Assembly (NCBI GenBank): GCA_040779335.1
Contig: JBFONV010000004.1
Span: forward strand, 124,001-188,000
Source of the DNA: JBFONV01 sp040779335
GTDB taxonomy: Bacteria > Pseudomonadota > Gammaproteobacteria > Enterobacterales > Alteromonadaceae
Length of the DNA stretch: 64,000 nucleotides
Reading direction: 5' to 3'
Position 1 is the stretch's first letter, and the number at the start of each line of letters is the position of its first letter. The position numbers and the translations under genes are program-made. This document shows, in pieces, positions 7,119 to 15,072 of the stretch. The notes under the pieces are model-generated. The model was not told the origin of the DNA. It ran no database searches and saw only the letters and a program-made list of their open reading frames with translations.

Positions 7119-9302
7119 GTGAAAACTTTAAAAACAATGTTTATAACCGTTACGAGCTTATTTTTGTTACAAGCGTGTAATGATGACGATAAGAAAATAG
7201 AAGTAGAAACACCCGAGCCAGTTGTGGTGACAACCATTGTCGACGCCGCAGTAGCAGATGGAAACTTTACCACTTTAGTAGCCGCTTTGCAGGCTACAGG
7301 ACTAGATGCAACCTTGGCTGATACGAGTAGCACCTTCACAGTGTTTGCGCCTACAGATGATGCCTTTGCTTTGTTGGGGCAAGAAACTATAGATGCTTTA
7401 CTTGCTGATACCGATACTTTGTCAGATATTCTTACTTACCACGTAATTGCGAGCGAAGTTAATGCAGCAGCAGCGATCGCTGCAGCTGGAACAACAGTCG
7501 ACATGGTCAATGGAGATGCAATCGGATTGTCACTTGATGGAGACTCATTATTGGTCAATACATCAACGGTGACAATGACTGACATCCAAACAGATAATGG
7601 CATTATTCATGTTATCGACGCTGTGTTATTGCCGCCAGTTGACAAAGGTCAACCGACAATGAACATTGTTGATACTGCAGTTGCTGCCGGTAATTTCACG
7701 ACTCTTGTTGCCGCATTACAAGCAACAAATTTAGATGCTGCCTTAGCCGATGAAAGTGCGAGTTATACCGTTTTCGCCCCAACAGATGAAGCATTCGCTT
7801 TGATTGGCGAGGAAACAATCGCTACTTTGTTAGCAAACCCTGATGTGCTATCAAGCATACTATTGCAACACGTTGTAGAAGGAGAGATTTCATCTGTTTC
7901 TGCATACACGTTAAACGGTGCTTTAGCGGAAACGTTATCGGGCGCTATGCTACCCATAGCAATCAATAGCACCACAGATACACTAACTTTTGGTGGCGCC
8001 AATGTTGTTGTTAAAGACATTTATACCACTAACGGAGTTATTCACGTCATTGATATGGTCGTCGTCGGTGATGTTGACGTACCAGCACCAAGCATGTCAA
8101 TTGTTGATGTTGCTGTTGATAATGGCAACTTCACTACGCTAGTCGCTGCATTACAAGCAACGGGATTAGATTCTGTCTTAGCAGATTTAGATACAAACTT
8201 TACTGTCTTCGCCCCTAGTGATGCTGCGTTTGCGCTATTAGGTGACGACGCTATTGCGGCATTGTTGGCAGACCCTGATGCTTTAGCCAATATTTTACTT
8301 TATCACGTGGTTTCAGGTGCTGCTGTTTTGCAAGATGACGCCGTAACTATTGCCCAATCTGACGACAAAATGGTAACTATGGCAAACGAGCAAATGGCAT
8401 CATTGTCACTAACCAATAGCACACTATATGTTAATAAATCTGCCGTATCAGCGGCTAATGTGATGGCCGATAACGGTGTTATTCATGTAGTAGACCAAGT
8501 TATTTTGCCTCCAACTGCGAAAGGTGAACCCACCATGAGCATTGTTGATGTCGCGGTTGCTAATCCTGAATTATCTACACTAGTCGCTGCATTAACGGCT
8601 GCTGATTTAGTGTCTACTCTTGCTAATGAAGGCGCTACATTTACAGTATTCGCTCCAACCAACGCGGCTTTTTCGAAAATTGACACTACAGCGCTAAATG
8701 CATTACTTGCAGACACCAGCGCACTGACTAGCGTGTTATTGAAACATGTTGTAGCCGAAGCGGAAGTTAATTCATTGGGGGCATTTGCTGCAAATGGTGC
8801 GATGGTTGAAACTGCTGGTGGTGATGATGTTAGCATTTCCTTAGTTAATTTTACTCAAACCGCTAATGGTAATACTGATGAAGTTGCTTATCATGCAGCA
8901 TCTGAAATGTTGGTTGGCGGCATGAATTCATCGAAGAGTGGCTTTACTTTATATGTGTTTGATAATGATTTAGGTACCTCGGGTAGTGAATGTAATGACA
9001 CTTGTGCTGAAAACTGGCCTCCAGTGTTAGTGACAGATGGTGAAGTCGATAATATTCCAGGGCTTTCAACTATTGAGCGCGGTGATGGTTCAATGCAAGC
9101 AAGTTACTTAGGTCGTCCATTGTATTTCTATGTAGGTGATATGGCAGAGGGTGACATGATGGGACAAGGGGTAAATGATGCATGGTGGACAGTGAAACAA
9201 GAACAAGTGTCGTTGCAAGTGCAAGGTTCAAATGTCACCACTACAGATATTTACACAACTAATGGTGTGATTCATGTGATAGATACAGTTATCACAGAAT
9301 AG
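7119..9302 (+). CDS. lipoprotein with four fasciclin (FAS1) domains and an inserted COG4315-type domain
   Basis: 727 residues from a GTG start preceded by GAGAGG. A lipoprotein signal ends in LLQAC, followed by acidic residues. Three complete FAS1 domains (about 7215-7630, 7650-8065, 8085-8510) each show FTTLVAALQAT, FTVFAPTDxAF, the YHV/QHV strand and NGVIHVID. A fourth begins at 8535, is interrupted at about 8885-9200 by a segment with SGFTLYVFDND, CNDTCAENWPP and GRPLYFYVGD, characteristic of the secreted-repeat lipoprotein domain COG4315, then resumes with TTNGVIHVIDTVI. FAS1 domains mediate adhesion; COG4315 function is unclear. Transcription from the ECF promoter links it to the photo-oxidative response. 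Confidence 0.85.
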   Translation: MKTLKTMFITVTSLFLLQACNDDDKKIEVETPEPVVVTTIVDAAVADGNFTTLVAALQATGLDATLADTSSTFTVFAPTDDAFALLGQETIDALLADTDTLSDILTYHVIASEVNAAAAIAAAGTTVDMVNGDAIGLSLDGDSLLVNTSTVTMTDIQTDNGIIHVIDAVLLPPVDKGQPTMNIVDTAVAAGNFTTLVAALQATNLDAALADESASYTVFAPTDEAFALIGEETIATLLANPDVLSSILLQHVVEGEISSVSAYTLNGALAETLSGAMLPIAINSTTDTLTFGGANVVVKDIYTTNGVIHVIDMVVVGDVDVPAPSMSIVDVAVDNGNFTTLVAALQATGLDSVLADLDTNFTVFAPSDAAFALLGDDAIAALLADPDALANILLYHVVSGAAVLQDDAVTIAQSDDKMVTMANEQMASLSLTNSTLYVNKSAVSAANVMADNGVIHVVDQVILPPTAKGEPTMSIVDVAVANPELSTLVAALTAADLVSTLANEGATFTVFAPTNAAFSKIDTTALNALLADTSALTSVLLKHVVAEAEVNSLGAFAANGAMVETAGGDDVSISLVNFTQTANGNTDEVAYHAASEMLVGGMNSSKSGFTLYVFDNDLGTSGSECNDTCAENWPPVLVTDGEVDNIPGLSTIERGDGSMQASYLGRPLYFYVGDMAEGDMMGQGVNDAWWTVKQEQVSLQVQGSNVTTTDIYTTNGVIHVIDTVITE

Positions 9303-9400
9303 GCTCTATTTTAGGGGATCGTTTTTTGACAGCATAATTACATAGTCAAGGAACTATAACTACAAAGAACTTAGTGATGTTAATCACGTTATCTACAAGT

Positions 9401-9435
9401 AATGCCTCTATTTAAATAGAGGCATTTTATTTTTA
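9401..9435 (+). terminator. intrinsic terminator of the fasciclin gene
   Basis: AATGCCTCTATTT and AAATAGAGGCATT pair perfectly and run into TTATTTTTAATTT. It lies about 100 bases past the stop and just before the next ECF promoter. Confidence 0.85.
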
Positions 9436-9441
9436 ATTTAA

Positions 9442-9469
9442 TGATCAATAACATCAGTTACTTCGTATA
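9442..9469 (+). promoter_or_regulatory. ECF sigma (RpoE/ChrR type) promoter of the Lon-N-domain gene
   Basis: TGATCA, exactly 16 bases, CGTATA, about 30 bases before the ATG at 9500 and just after the upstream terminator. Confidence 0.7.
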
Positions 9470-9499
9470 CCTTATAGAGATTATTAACAAAGTTGAAAA

Positions 9500-10075
9500 A
9501 TGAAAACATCAAAAGTCACACTACCAATATTTCCATTACCTGTTTTTTTACTGCCACACGGCATTACTCGGTTGCGCATATTCGAACCCCGTTATTTGAA
9601 AATGGTCAGTATTGCTGCCAAAGGCTATGGTTTTGCCATTTTATTAAACACTAAGGACAAAGCCCACGCAGAAACACACTGGGCAAGTTGGGTAGACATT
9701 GTCAATTTTGACCAAGGTGATGATGGCATGTTGATTATTGATGTTAAGTGCAAAGCGTTAGTCGAAATAGAATCAATGACAACAGAAGCGGATAACTTAC
9801 GTTTTGGTGTGGTTCATCAGGTAGAACATTGGTCGCAAAATGAAAGTGATGACATTGTGAAAAAATTGTCGTCATCCTTGTTAAAAGTATTTAATGAGAA
9901 TAACGAGCTAAGCAGTTTATATCAGGATAAATTTTTCGGAAACGCTCATTGGGTTGTTGCAAGGTGGTTAGAGTTATTGCCTGCTGATGTGAGTGCCAAG
10001 TGTATTTTTGCTAACGACCACTCTTACGAACAAGCAAAAGAATTTGTTCAAACAATTATTTTTCAAGAAAAGTAA
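9500..10075 (+). CDS. Lon N-terminal substrate-binding domain protein (COG2802)
   Basis: 191 residues, a free-standing homologue of the Lon N-terminal domain without ATPase or protease parts. LPIFPLPVFLLPHGITRLRIFEPRYLKMV is the family signature, and the central strands (GFAILLN, DIVNF, IIDVKCKALVEIE) follow the usual order; length is normal. It is cytoplasmic and may bind damaged or unfolded proteins. It has its own ECF promoter and directly precedes the sigma/anti-sigma operon, so a role in handling oxidised proteins is a reasonable inference. Confidence 0.85.
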   Translation: MKTSKVTLPIFPLPVFLLPHGITRLRIFEPRYLKMVSIAAKGYGFAILLNTKDKAHAETHWASWVDIVNFDQGDDGMLIIDVKCKALVEIESMTTEADNLRFGVVHQVEHWSQNESDDIVKKLSSSLLKVFNENNELSSLYQDKFFGNAHWVVARWLELLPADVSAKCIFANDHSYEQAKEFVQTIIFQEK

Positions 10076-10082
10076 AAATGAG

Positions 10083-10110
10083 TGATCTATTTAACATTAC
10101 CTGTCGTATT
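10083..10110 (+). promoter_or_regulatory. autoregulatory ECF sigma promoter of the rpoE-chrR operon
   Basis: TGATCT, exactly 16 bases, CGTATT, upstream of the sigma gene itself (ATG 10143), as expected for an autoregulated ECF system. Confidence 0.7.
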
Positions 10111-10142
10111 GGCAGTTAATGATGAGTTTGTGAGAAAGCTTT

Positions 10143-10769
10143 ATGCAAGATTTGAATACAAGGTTGCCAAGTGAAGTGACAAATGCTAAACCTAGTGTTA
10201 TGTCTGCTTCTCTTGATCATTCCCAGCTTTGTCAATGGCTTAAATCTGTGGCCGTCTCTAGAGACAAACAAGCATTTGCCTGTTTGTTCAAATTTTTTGC
10301 ACCCAAAATACAGCGTATTGCTAAAGGAAAATTTAGTAGCGATGCGCAGGCTAGTGAGGTTGTTCAAGAAACGATGAGTAATGTTTGGCGCAAAGCACAC
10401 CTTTTTGATGAAAGTAAAGGAGCCGCAACGACTTGGGTTTACACCGTTATGCGTAATATCACTTTCGATATGTTACGCAAGATGAAGTCCAATCGAGAAG
10501 ATAACTTAAGTGAAGACATTTGGCCTATTGTAGAAGGCGAAGTTAGTGAAGAGGAGTCTTTTGTTGATCATCTTGAAAGCCAAGAGTTGATTGGTGTAAT
10601 TGAAGAACTCCCTGAAAACCAGCAGCAAGTTATCAAAGGTTTCTATTTTAATGAAATGTCGCAAGAACAATTAGCGGCCCATCTAAATGTGCCTTTGGGT
10701 ACAGTAAAATCAAGATTACGTTTAGCCTTGGCCAAGCTTAAGTCGCAGTTAGGAGAAGATCATGATTAA
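10143..10769 (+). CDS. rpoE: ECF sigma factor, RpoE/ChrR-associated (singlet-oxygen type)
   Basis: 208 residues. Region 2 is visible around residues 50-120 (FKFFAPKIQRIAKG, VVQETMSNVWRKAHLFDESKGAATTWVY, RNITFDMLRK) and region 4 around 150-205 (LPENQQQVIKGFYFNEMSQEQLAAHL, GTVKSRLRLALAKL). The adjacent ChrR-type anti-sigma gene, overlapping by 8 bases, and the photolyase and CFA-type genes downstream identify it with the RpoE/ChrR systems that respond to singlet oxygen in Rhodobacter and related bacteria. It probably reads the TGATCN-N16-CGTAWW promoters in this window, including its own. Confidence 0.9.
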   Translation: MQDLNTRLPSEVTNAKPSVMSASLDHSQLCQWLKSVAVSRDKQAFACLFKFFAPKIQRIAKGKFSSDAQASEVVQETMSNVWRKAHLFDESKGAATTWVYTVMRNITFDMLRKMKSNREDNLSEDIWPIVEGEVSEEESFVDHLESQELIGVIEELPENQQQVIKGFYFNEMSQEQLAAHLNVPLGTVKSRLRLALAKLKSQLGEDHD

Positions 10770-11448
10770 ACATCATCCTACATTTGAGTTACTAAGAAGT
10801 TTTGTTGATGGTGACTTACCGGCATCATTATGTGCAGGTATCGCCATTCATGCGGACATGTGTCCCAAGTGTCAACAAAATATAGCGCAACTTACTGAGC
10901 AAGTAGCAGAATCTAATTTTGAACAAGCGTTTTTACATAAGTTTATCGTTGATGACAACAATACTATTGACGATGTTGCTGATGTAGATTTCGACGATAT
11001 GATCGCTGAGATCACCGCATCCAGTGAGATCGCCGTTACTCACAAAAACGAGCCTGTGTCGGTTGAATTTAAAGGCAATCAATATCAGTTACCTGCTGTA
11101 TTAAGTAATATGGAATTAGGCAGCACAGCCAATGTTGGCAAGTTAGCTAGGGCGCGCGTTCAGCTAAATGAAGGTGAAATACATACTAGCTTATTGCATA
11201 TTGAACCGGGTGGTTCAGTGCCAGAGCATAAGCATAAAGGTTTTGAACTAACCGTACTGTTAGCAGGATCGTTTCACGACGATGAAGGTGAGTATGTTAA
11301 GGGCGATTTTATCATGTTAGATAACCGTCACCAACACCACCCAATCTCTGAAAAAGGTTGCCTGTGTTACACCGTCGCCAATGACGCATTGCACTTTACA
11401 CAAGGCATTAACAAATTACTTAATCCAATTGGATCTTTTATATATTAG
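10762..11448 (+). CDS. chrR: ChrR-type zinc-binding anti-sigma factor with cupin domain
   Basis: 228 residues. The N-terminal anti-sigma domain has the zinc motif HxxxCxxC (HADMCPKC, about residues 31-38) plus an upstream His (HHPTFELLRSFVDG). The C-terminal cupin (about 120-225) has PGGSVPEHKHKGFELTVLLAG with its metal-binding His-x-His and Glu, and a later His. In Rhodobacter the first domain holds the sigma factor and the cupin is needed for release by singlet oxygen. It overlaps the sigma gene by 8 bases, implying coupled translation. Confidence 0.9.
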   Translation: MIKHHPTFELLRSFVDGDLPASLCAGIAIHADMCPKCQQNIAQLTEQVAESNFEQAFLHKFIVDDNNTIDDVADVDFDDMIAEITASSEIAVTHKNEPVSVEFKGNQYQLPAVLSNMELGSTANVGKLARARVQLNEGEIHTSLLHIEPGGSVPEHKHKGFELTVLLAGSFHDDEGEYVKGDFIMLDNRHQHHPISEKGCLCYTVANDALHFTQGINKLLNPIGSFIY

Positions 11449-11458
11449 GGGGTGGGCG

Positions 11459-12418
11459 ATGAATAGCGAATTTGATAAAAAAGACATTGTCATCGGTATT
11501 AGTGCTTGCTTGAAAGGCGAAAACGTTCGTTTTGATGCTAGCAACAAGCCTTCTAACTTTTGCAATAATGAGCTAGGTCAGTATGTAACTTATCAGGCCT
11601 ACTGCCCAGAGGTTGCCATTGGCTTGCCCATACCTCGACCAACAATTCGCCAGATAAAGGAAAATGATTTAATTAAAGTATCACGACCTGATGGATCTGG
11701 TGATGTAACCCAAGCGCTAAAAGCGTACGGCAAGAAAGTCGCTGCGGCAACTAAGCATTTGAGTGGTTATGTGTTTTGCGCGAAAAGCCCTAGCTGTGGT
11801 ATGGAACGAGTAAAAGTATATTCCCCTAAGGGCGATGCTTTAGTCGCTGGTGGTATTGGTGTATTTGCTAAAGAGATCATGGATGCTAATCCGTTATTGC
11901 CTTGTGAAGAAAACGGTCGTCTTAATGATGCCATTATCCGAGAAAATTTCGTTGCACGTGTTTTCGCGTATCGCCGATGGCAAGCACTTGAGGCTTCGGG
12001 TTTAACAAAGCATAAGTTGATGACCTTTCATAGCCAATATAAATATACCGTAATGAGTCATGATCTCGTTGCTTATAAAGAGTTGGGGCAGTTGCTAGCT
12101 TGTGCTGATTTATCTGTTGAGCAAATGGCTGAGCAATATATTTTAGGGTTAATGACAGCATTAAAGAATAAGGCTACCCGTAAAAAGCATGCTAACACAC
12201 TAGCGCACATACAGGGCTATTTCTCTAAACATCTGAACAAAGCGCAAAGACAAGAGTTAAAAGACAATATTGACGCTTATCGCAAAGGTATTATGCCGTT
12301 AATGGTGCCTATGACGTTAATAAAACATTATTTGCTTGAATATCCCAAGGCATACTTGGCTCAACAAGCGTATCTCAATCCATATCCTGAAGCGTTAAAG
12401 CTTAGGTATGGCTACTAA
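11459..12418 (+). CDS. DUF523-DUF1722 (YbgA-like) fusion protein
   Basis: 319 residues. The start is at 11459, right after the purine-rich AGGGGGTGGGCG; the frame is open further upstream, but that part lies inside chrR. The N-terminal DUF523 domain (about 1-155) has ISACLKGENVRFD, CPEVAIGLPIPRPTIR and CAKSPSCGMERV, with clustered cysteines that suggest metal or cluster binding. The C-terminal DUF1722 domain (about 190-310) contains WQALEASGLTKHKLMTFHSQYKYTVMSH and LMVPMTLIKHY. Next to photolyase, as in many genomes; the activity is unknown. Confidence 0.85.
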   Translation: MNSEFDKKDIVIGISACLKGENVRFDASNKPSNFCNNELGQYVTYQAYCPEVAIGLPIPRPTIRQIKENDLIKVSRPDGSGDVTQALKAYGKKVAAATKHLSGYVFCAKSPSCGMERVKVYSPKGDALVAGGIGVFAKEIMDANPLLPCEENGRLNDAIIRENFVARVFAYRRWQALEASGLTKHKLMTFHSQYKYTVMSHDLVAYKELGQLLACADLSVEQMAEQYILGLMTALKNKATRKKHANTLAHIQGYFSKHLNKAQRQELKDNIDAYRKGIMPLMVPMTLIKHYLLEYPKAYLAQQAYLNPYPEALKLRYGY

Positions 12419-12455
12419 CCTATTTATAGTGCTCGCACGCTACTAAGGAAGTAAA

Positions 12456-13838
12456 TTGTTACTCTGGTTTCGTAACGATGTAAGGATACATGACAATCCT
12501 GCCTTGCATTACTTTCTCTCTAAATTAACACCTGGAGAGAAAGGTAAGGCATTGTTTTTTGTTAGTGAACAGCAATGGAAAAACCATGATTGGTCTGATA
12601 TAAAAATTGATTTTATTAAACGTCATATATACTCACTTGTAGCCCCTCTAACTGAGTTGAATATTGAATTAGATATAGTGTATGTAGATAATTTTAATGA
12701 TCAAATCGCTTACTTATCTGATTACTGCAGACAGCATCAAGTCGAAGAAGTTGTTGCCAATAGTGAGCTTGAAGTTAATGAATTAGAACGTGATCAAGCC
12801 TGTCTAGCGAGAGGATTACCACTCACACTACTTGAAGCAGATGTTATTGTTCCCAAAGGTAAAGTACTTAATCAATCTGGGCAGATGTTTAAGGTATTTA
12901 CTCCGTTCAAACGCGCTTGGCTAAAGTATGTTAAGGCGCATGGTTTTAAATACTTAGGTAAGATTAATAACCAGACTGTTGATGACAAGGAATACCGAGA
13001 TGCTGACGATATAACTGATAATGCATCAAAAATATGGCCGTTAGCGCCGTTTGTTGAACAACACGTCATTCCACATTTTTTAAGCGATAAAATTTCTTTA
13101 TATGCTGAGCAACGAGATGTTCCATCGATTAAAGGCACTTCTGGTTTATCTCCATACTTAGCGATTGGTGCTATCAGTCCTCGTTATTTGTTAACCCTAT
13201 TAATAAATAAATACCCAGATATTCTTAATGCCACCGACAGCCCAAGCTTTAGCTGGCTAAATGAACTAATTTGGCGCGAGTTTTACCGTCACTTAATATT
13301 TCACCAGCCTAATCTATGCAAGCATCAATGCTTCAATGTTAAGTACCAACAAACTGTTTGGCCAAATAATGCCGACTATTTTAAGGCCTGGTGTGATGGA
13401 AAAACTGGTTATCCATTGGTTGATGCCGCGATGCGGCAATTAAACCAAACCGGCTGGATGCACAATCGTTTACGTATGGTCGTTGCCAGTTTCCTGACTA
13501 AGCATTTACTTATTGATTGGCGTTGGGGAGAGAAGTATTTCATGCAACATCTTATTGACGGTGATCTTGCTGCGAATAATGGTGGTTGGCAATGGGCCGC
13601 CAGTACTGGGTGTGATGCTCAGCCATATTTTAGAATATTCAACCCTATACGGCAAAGTGAAAGATTTGATCCTAATGGTGACTTCATTCGTAAATATATA
13701 CCAGAGTTAGCAAATATACCGGGCAAAGAAATTCATTTTCCTCATCGGTACATTGCTAAAAATAACTTAGATGTTTATTGGCCAGCAATAGTTGAGCACA
13801 AGCAAGCAAGGGAGCTAGCGCTGGCTTTCTACAAATAA
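12456..13838 (+). CDS. phrB: deoxyribodipyrimidine photolyase (class I)
   Basis: 460 residues from a TTG start preceded by AAGGAAG; an in-frame TAA just upstream excludes an earlier start. The N-terminal antenna domain begins LLWFRNDVRIHDNPAL. The FAD-binding C-terminal half contains GTSGLSPYLAIGAISPR, WLNELIWREFYRHLIFHQP, MRQLNQTGWMHNRLRM, and the WRWGEKYF / LAANNGGWQWAASTGCDAQPYFRIFNP signature of light-driven CPD repair. Part of the ECF/ChrR operon, matching the photolyase of the Rhodobacter RpoE regulon. Confidence 0.93.
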   Translation: MLLWFRNDVRIHDNPALHYFLSKLTPGEKGKALFFVSEQQWKNHDWSDIKIDFIKRHIYSLVAPLTELNIELDIVYVDNFNDQIAYLSDYCRQHQVEEVVANSELEVNELERDQACLARGLPLTLLEADVIVPKGKVLNQSGQMFKVFTPFKRAWLKYVKAHGFKYLGKINNQTVDDKEYRDADDITDNASKIWPLAPFVEQHVIPHFLSDKISLYAEQRDVPSIKGTSGLSPYLAIGAISPRYLLTLLINKYPDILNATDSPSFSWLNELIWREFYRHLIFHQPNLCKHQCFNVKYQQTVWPNNADYFKAWCDGKTGYPLVDAAMRQLNQTGWMHNRLRMVVASFLTKHLLIDWRWGEKYFMQHLIDGDLAANNGGWQWAASTGCDAQPYFRIFNPIRQSERFDPNGDFIRKYIPELANIPGKEIHFPHRYIAKNNLDVYWPAIVEHKQARELALAFYK

Positions 13839-13867
13839 GTAAATTAAAGAACTATTGAAGAAGGCTT

Positions 13868-14344
13868 ATGAGTGATTTACACACAAAGAATAACGTCCAT
13901 ATGTTAACGAACCAAGAACACCCTTTTTGGATCAAAAATTTTATTGATGTCTATAGCCAGCTATCGATTGAAAATCTGCATTTGTTAAATCAAGTCTATT
14001 CTGATGACGTGATATTTATCGATCCTATGCATCGTATACAGGGAATTGAAAATTTAGGAGAGTACTTCCGTGCTTTGTATCAGAACCTAACGTCATGTCA
14101 GTTTAATATTCAAGAGGTTATTGTACTTAACGACGAGGCAGCTATCTATTGGCAAATGACTTATCAGCACGCAAAATTAAACAAGGGTGCTCCTATTGTC
14201 GTAGATGGACATTCACATATAAAAAGCGTACAGGATGAAATCACTTATCACCGTGATTACCTTGATTTAGGCGCGATGCTTTATGAACATTTACCGTTAA
14301 TTGGGTCATTAACCAAATGGGTTAAGTCAAAGGCTGCAAAATGA
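13868..14344 (+). CDS. SnoaL/NTF2-like protein of the photo-oxidative operon
   Basis: 158 residues with no signal peptide. WIKNFIDVYSQLSIENLHLLNQVYSDDVIFIDPMHRIQGIENLGEYFRALY is the classic SnoaL/NTF2-like start, followed by the alternating strands of the cone-shaped fold. Its start follows photolyase by 29 bases, and its end overlaps the SDR gene by 4 (ATGA). Small NTF2-like proteins occur in the equivalent Rhodobacter RpoE-regulated operon; a role in lipid or small-molecule processing is inferred, not shown. Confidence 0.8.
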   Translation: MSDLHTKNNVHMLTNQEHPFWIKNFIDVYSQLSIENLHLLNQVYSDDVIFIDPMHRIQGIENLGEYFRALYQNLTSCQFNIQEVIVLNDEAAIYWQMTYQHAKLNKGAPIVVDGHSHIKSVQDEITYHRDYLDLGAMLYEHLPLIGSLTKWVKSKAAK

Positions 14345-15072
14345 TGGCGTCAACTCAAACCGTGCTAATTACCGGTGCTACATCCGGCATTGGTGAGGCG
14401 TTATTTCATCAATACGTAGATAGAGGGTCTCAGGTTATCGGCTGTGGTCGTAATCAAGAGGTATTGTCTGCAATGGCAGGTAAGGCTTATAAAACTTTGT
14501 CGTTTGATGTCAATAACCATGGTGATATAGAGCAGGCGGCTAGCGAAGTAGAGCAATTAGATATTTTGATTTTAAATGCAGGAAGTTGCCGTTATATAGA
14601 CGATGCGCAGAATTTTGATGGCCAGTTATTTGAAGAAGTTATTGCCACTAACTTATTGTCATTAGGTCATATGTTGCAGCACTTCTTACCTAAAGTTCGT
14701 AAAGGCGGGCAAGTGGTGTTTATTAGCTCAAGTGCGACGATAGTGCCATTTCCTCGCGCTGAAGCTTATGGGGCGTCAAAAGCTGGCGTTGATTATCTGG
14801 CCAATAGTTTGCGACTTGATCTCAACGCTAAAGGTATTGATGTGACTTTGGTGCATCCTGGTTTCATTAAAACCCCGTTAACGGATAAAAATGATTTTCC
14901 GATGCCATTTATGCTGTCTAGTGAACAAGCAGCACAGCGCATATATAAAGGTGTTAGTGCAAAAAAATCTTATCTGCACTTTCCGTTCAGACTAACTTTT
15001 TTATTAAAGTTATTTGCTTGGTTACCTGCGCCTATTTGGCGTTCAATGATGTTAAAGGATATAAAATCATGA
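14341..15072 (+). CDS. short-chain dehydrogenase/reductase
   Basis: 243 residues, classical SDR. Cofactor loop TGATSGIGEAL near residues 11-21, NAG at about 80, catalytic Ser in FISSSATI and the YGASK motif (Tyr-x-x-x-Lys) around residue 138, and the HPGFIKTPLTD segment after it. The C-terminal tail is hydrophobic with basic residues (LTFLLKLFAWLPAPIWRSMMLKD) and may touch the membrane. Overlaps its neighbours on both sides by 4 bases. Substrate unknown; context suggests lipid metabolism. Confidence 0.88.
   Translation: MMASTQTVLITGATSGIGEALFHQYVDRGSQVIGCGRNQEVLSAMAGKAYKTLSFDVNNHGDIEQAASEVEQLDILILNAGSCRYIDDAQNFDGQLFEEVIATNLLSLGHMLQHFLPKVRKGGQVVFISSSATIVPFPRAEAYGASKAGVDYLANSLRLDLNAKGIDVTLVHPGFIKTPLTDKNDFPMPFMLSSEQAAQRIYKGVSAKKSYLHFPFRLTFLLKLFAWLPAPIWRSMMLKDIKS

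Noticed and set aside
7215..8510. Repeated FAS1 units as a DNA repeat array
   Set aside because: Similarity is at protein level with diverged codons; explained by domain duplication.
7115..8836. Several minus-strand frames inside the fasciclin gene
   Set aside because: Low-complexity Ser/Ala/Val products antisense to repeated FAS1 domains; no ribosome binding sites.
10116..10400. Minus-strand frame opposite the ECF sigma gene
   Set aside because: The plus-strand gene has full sigma regions 2 and 4; the antisense frame has no support.
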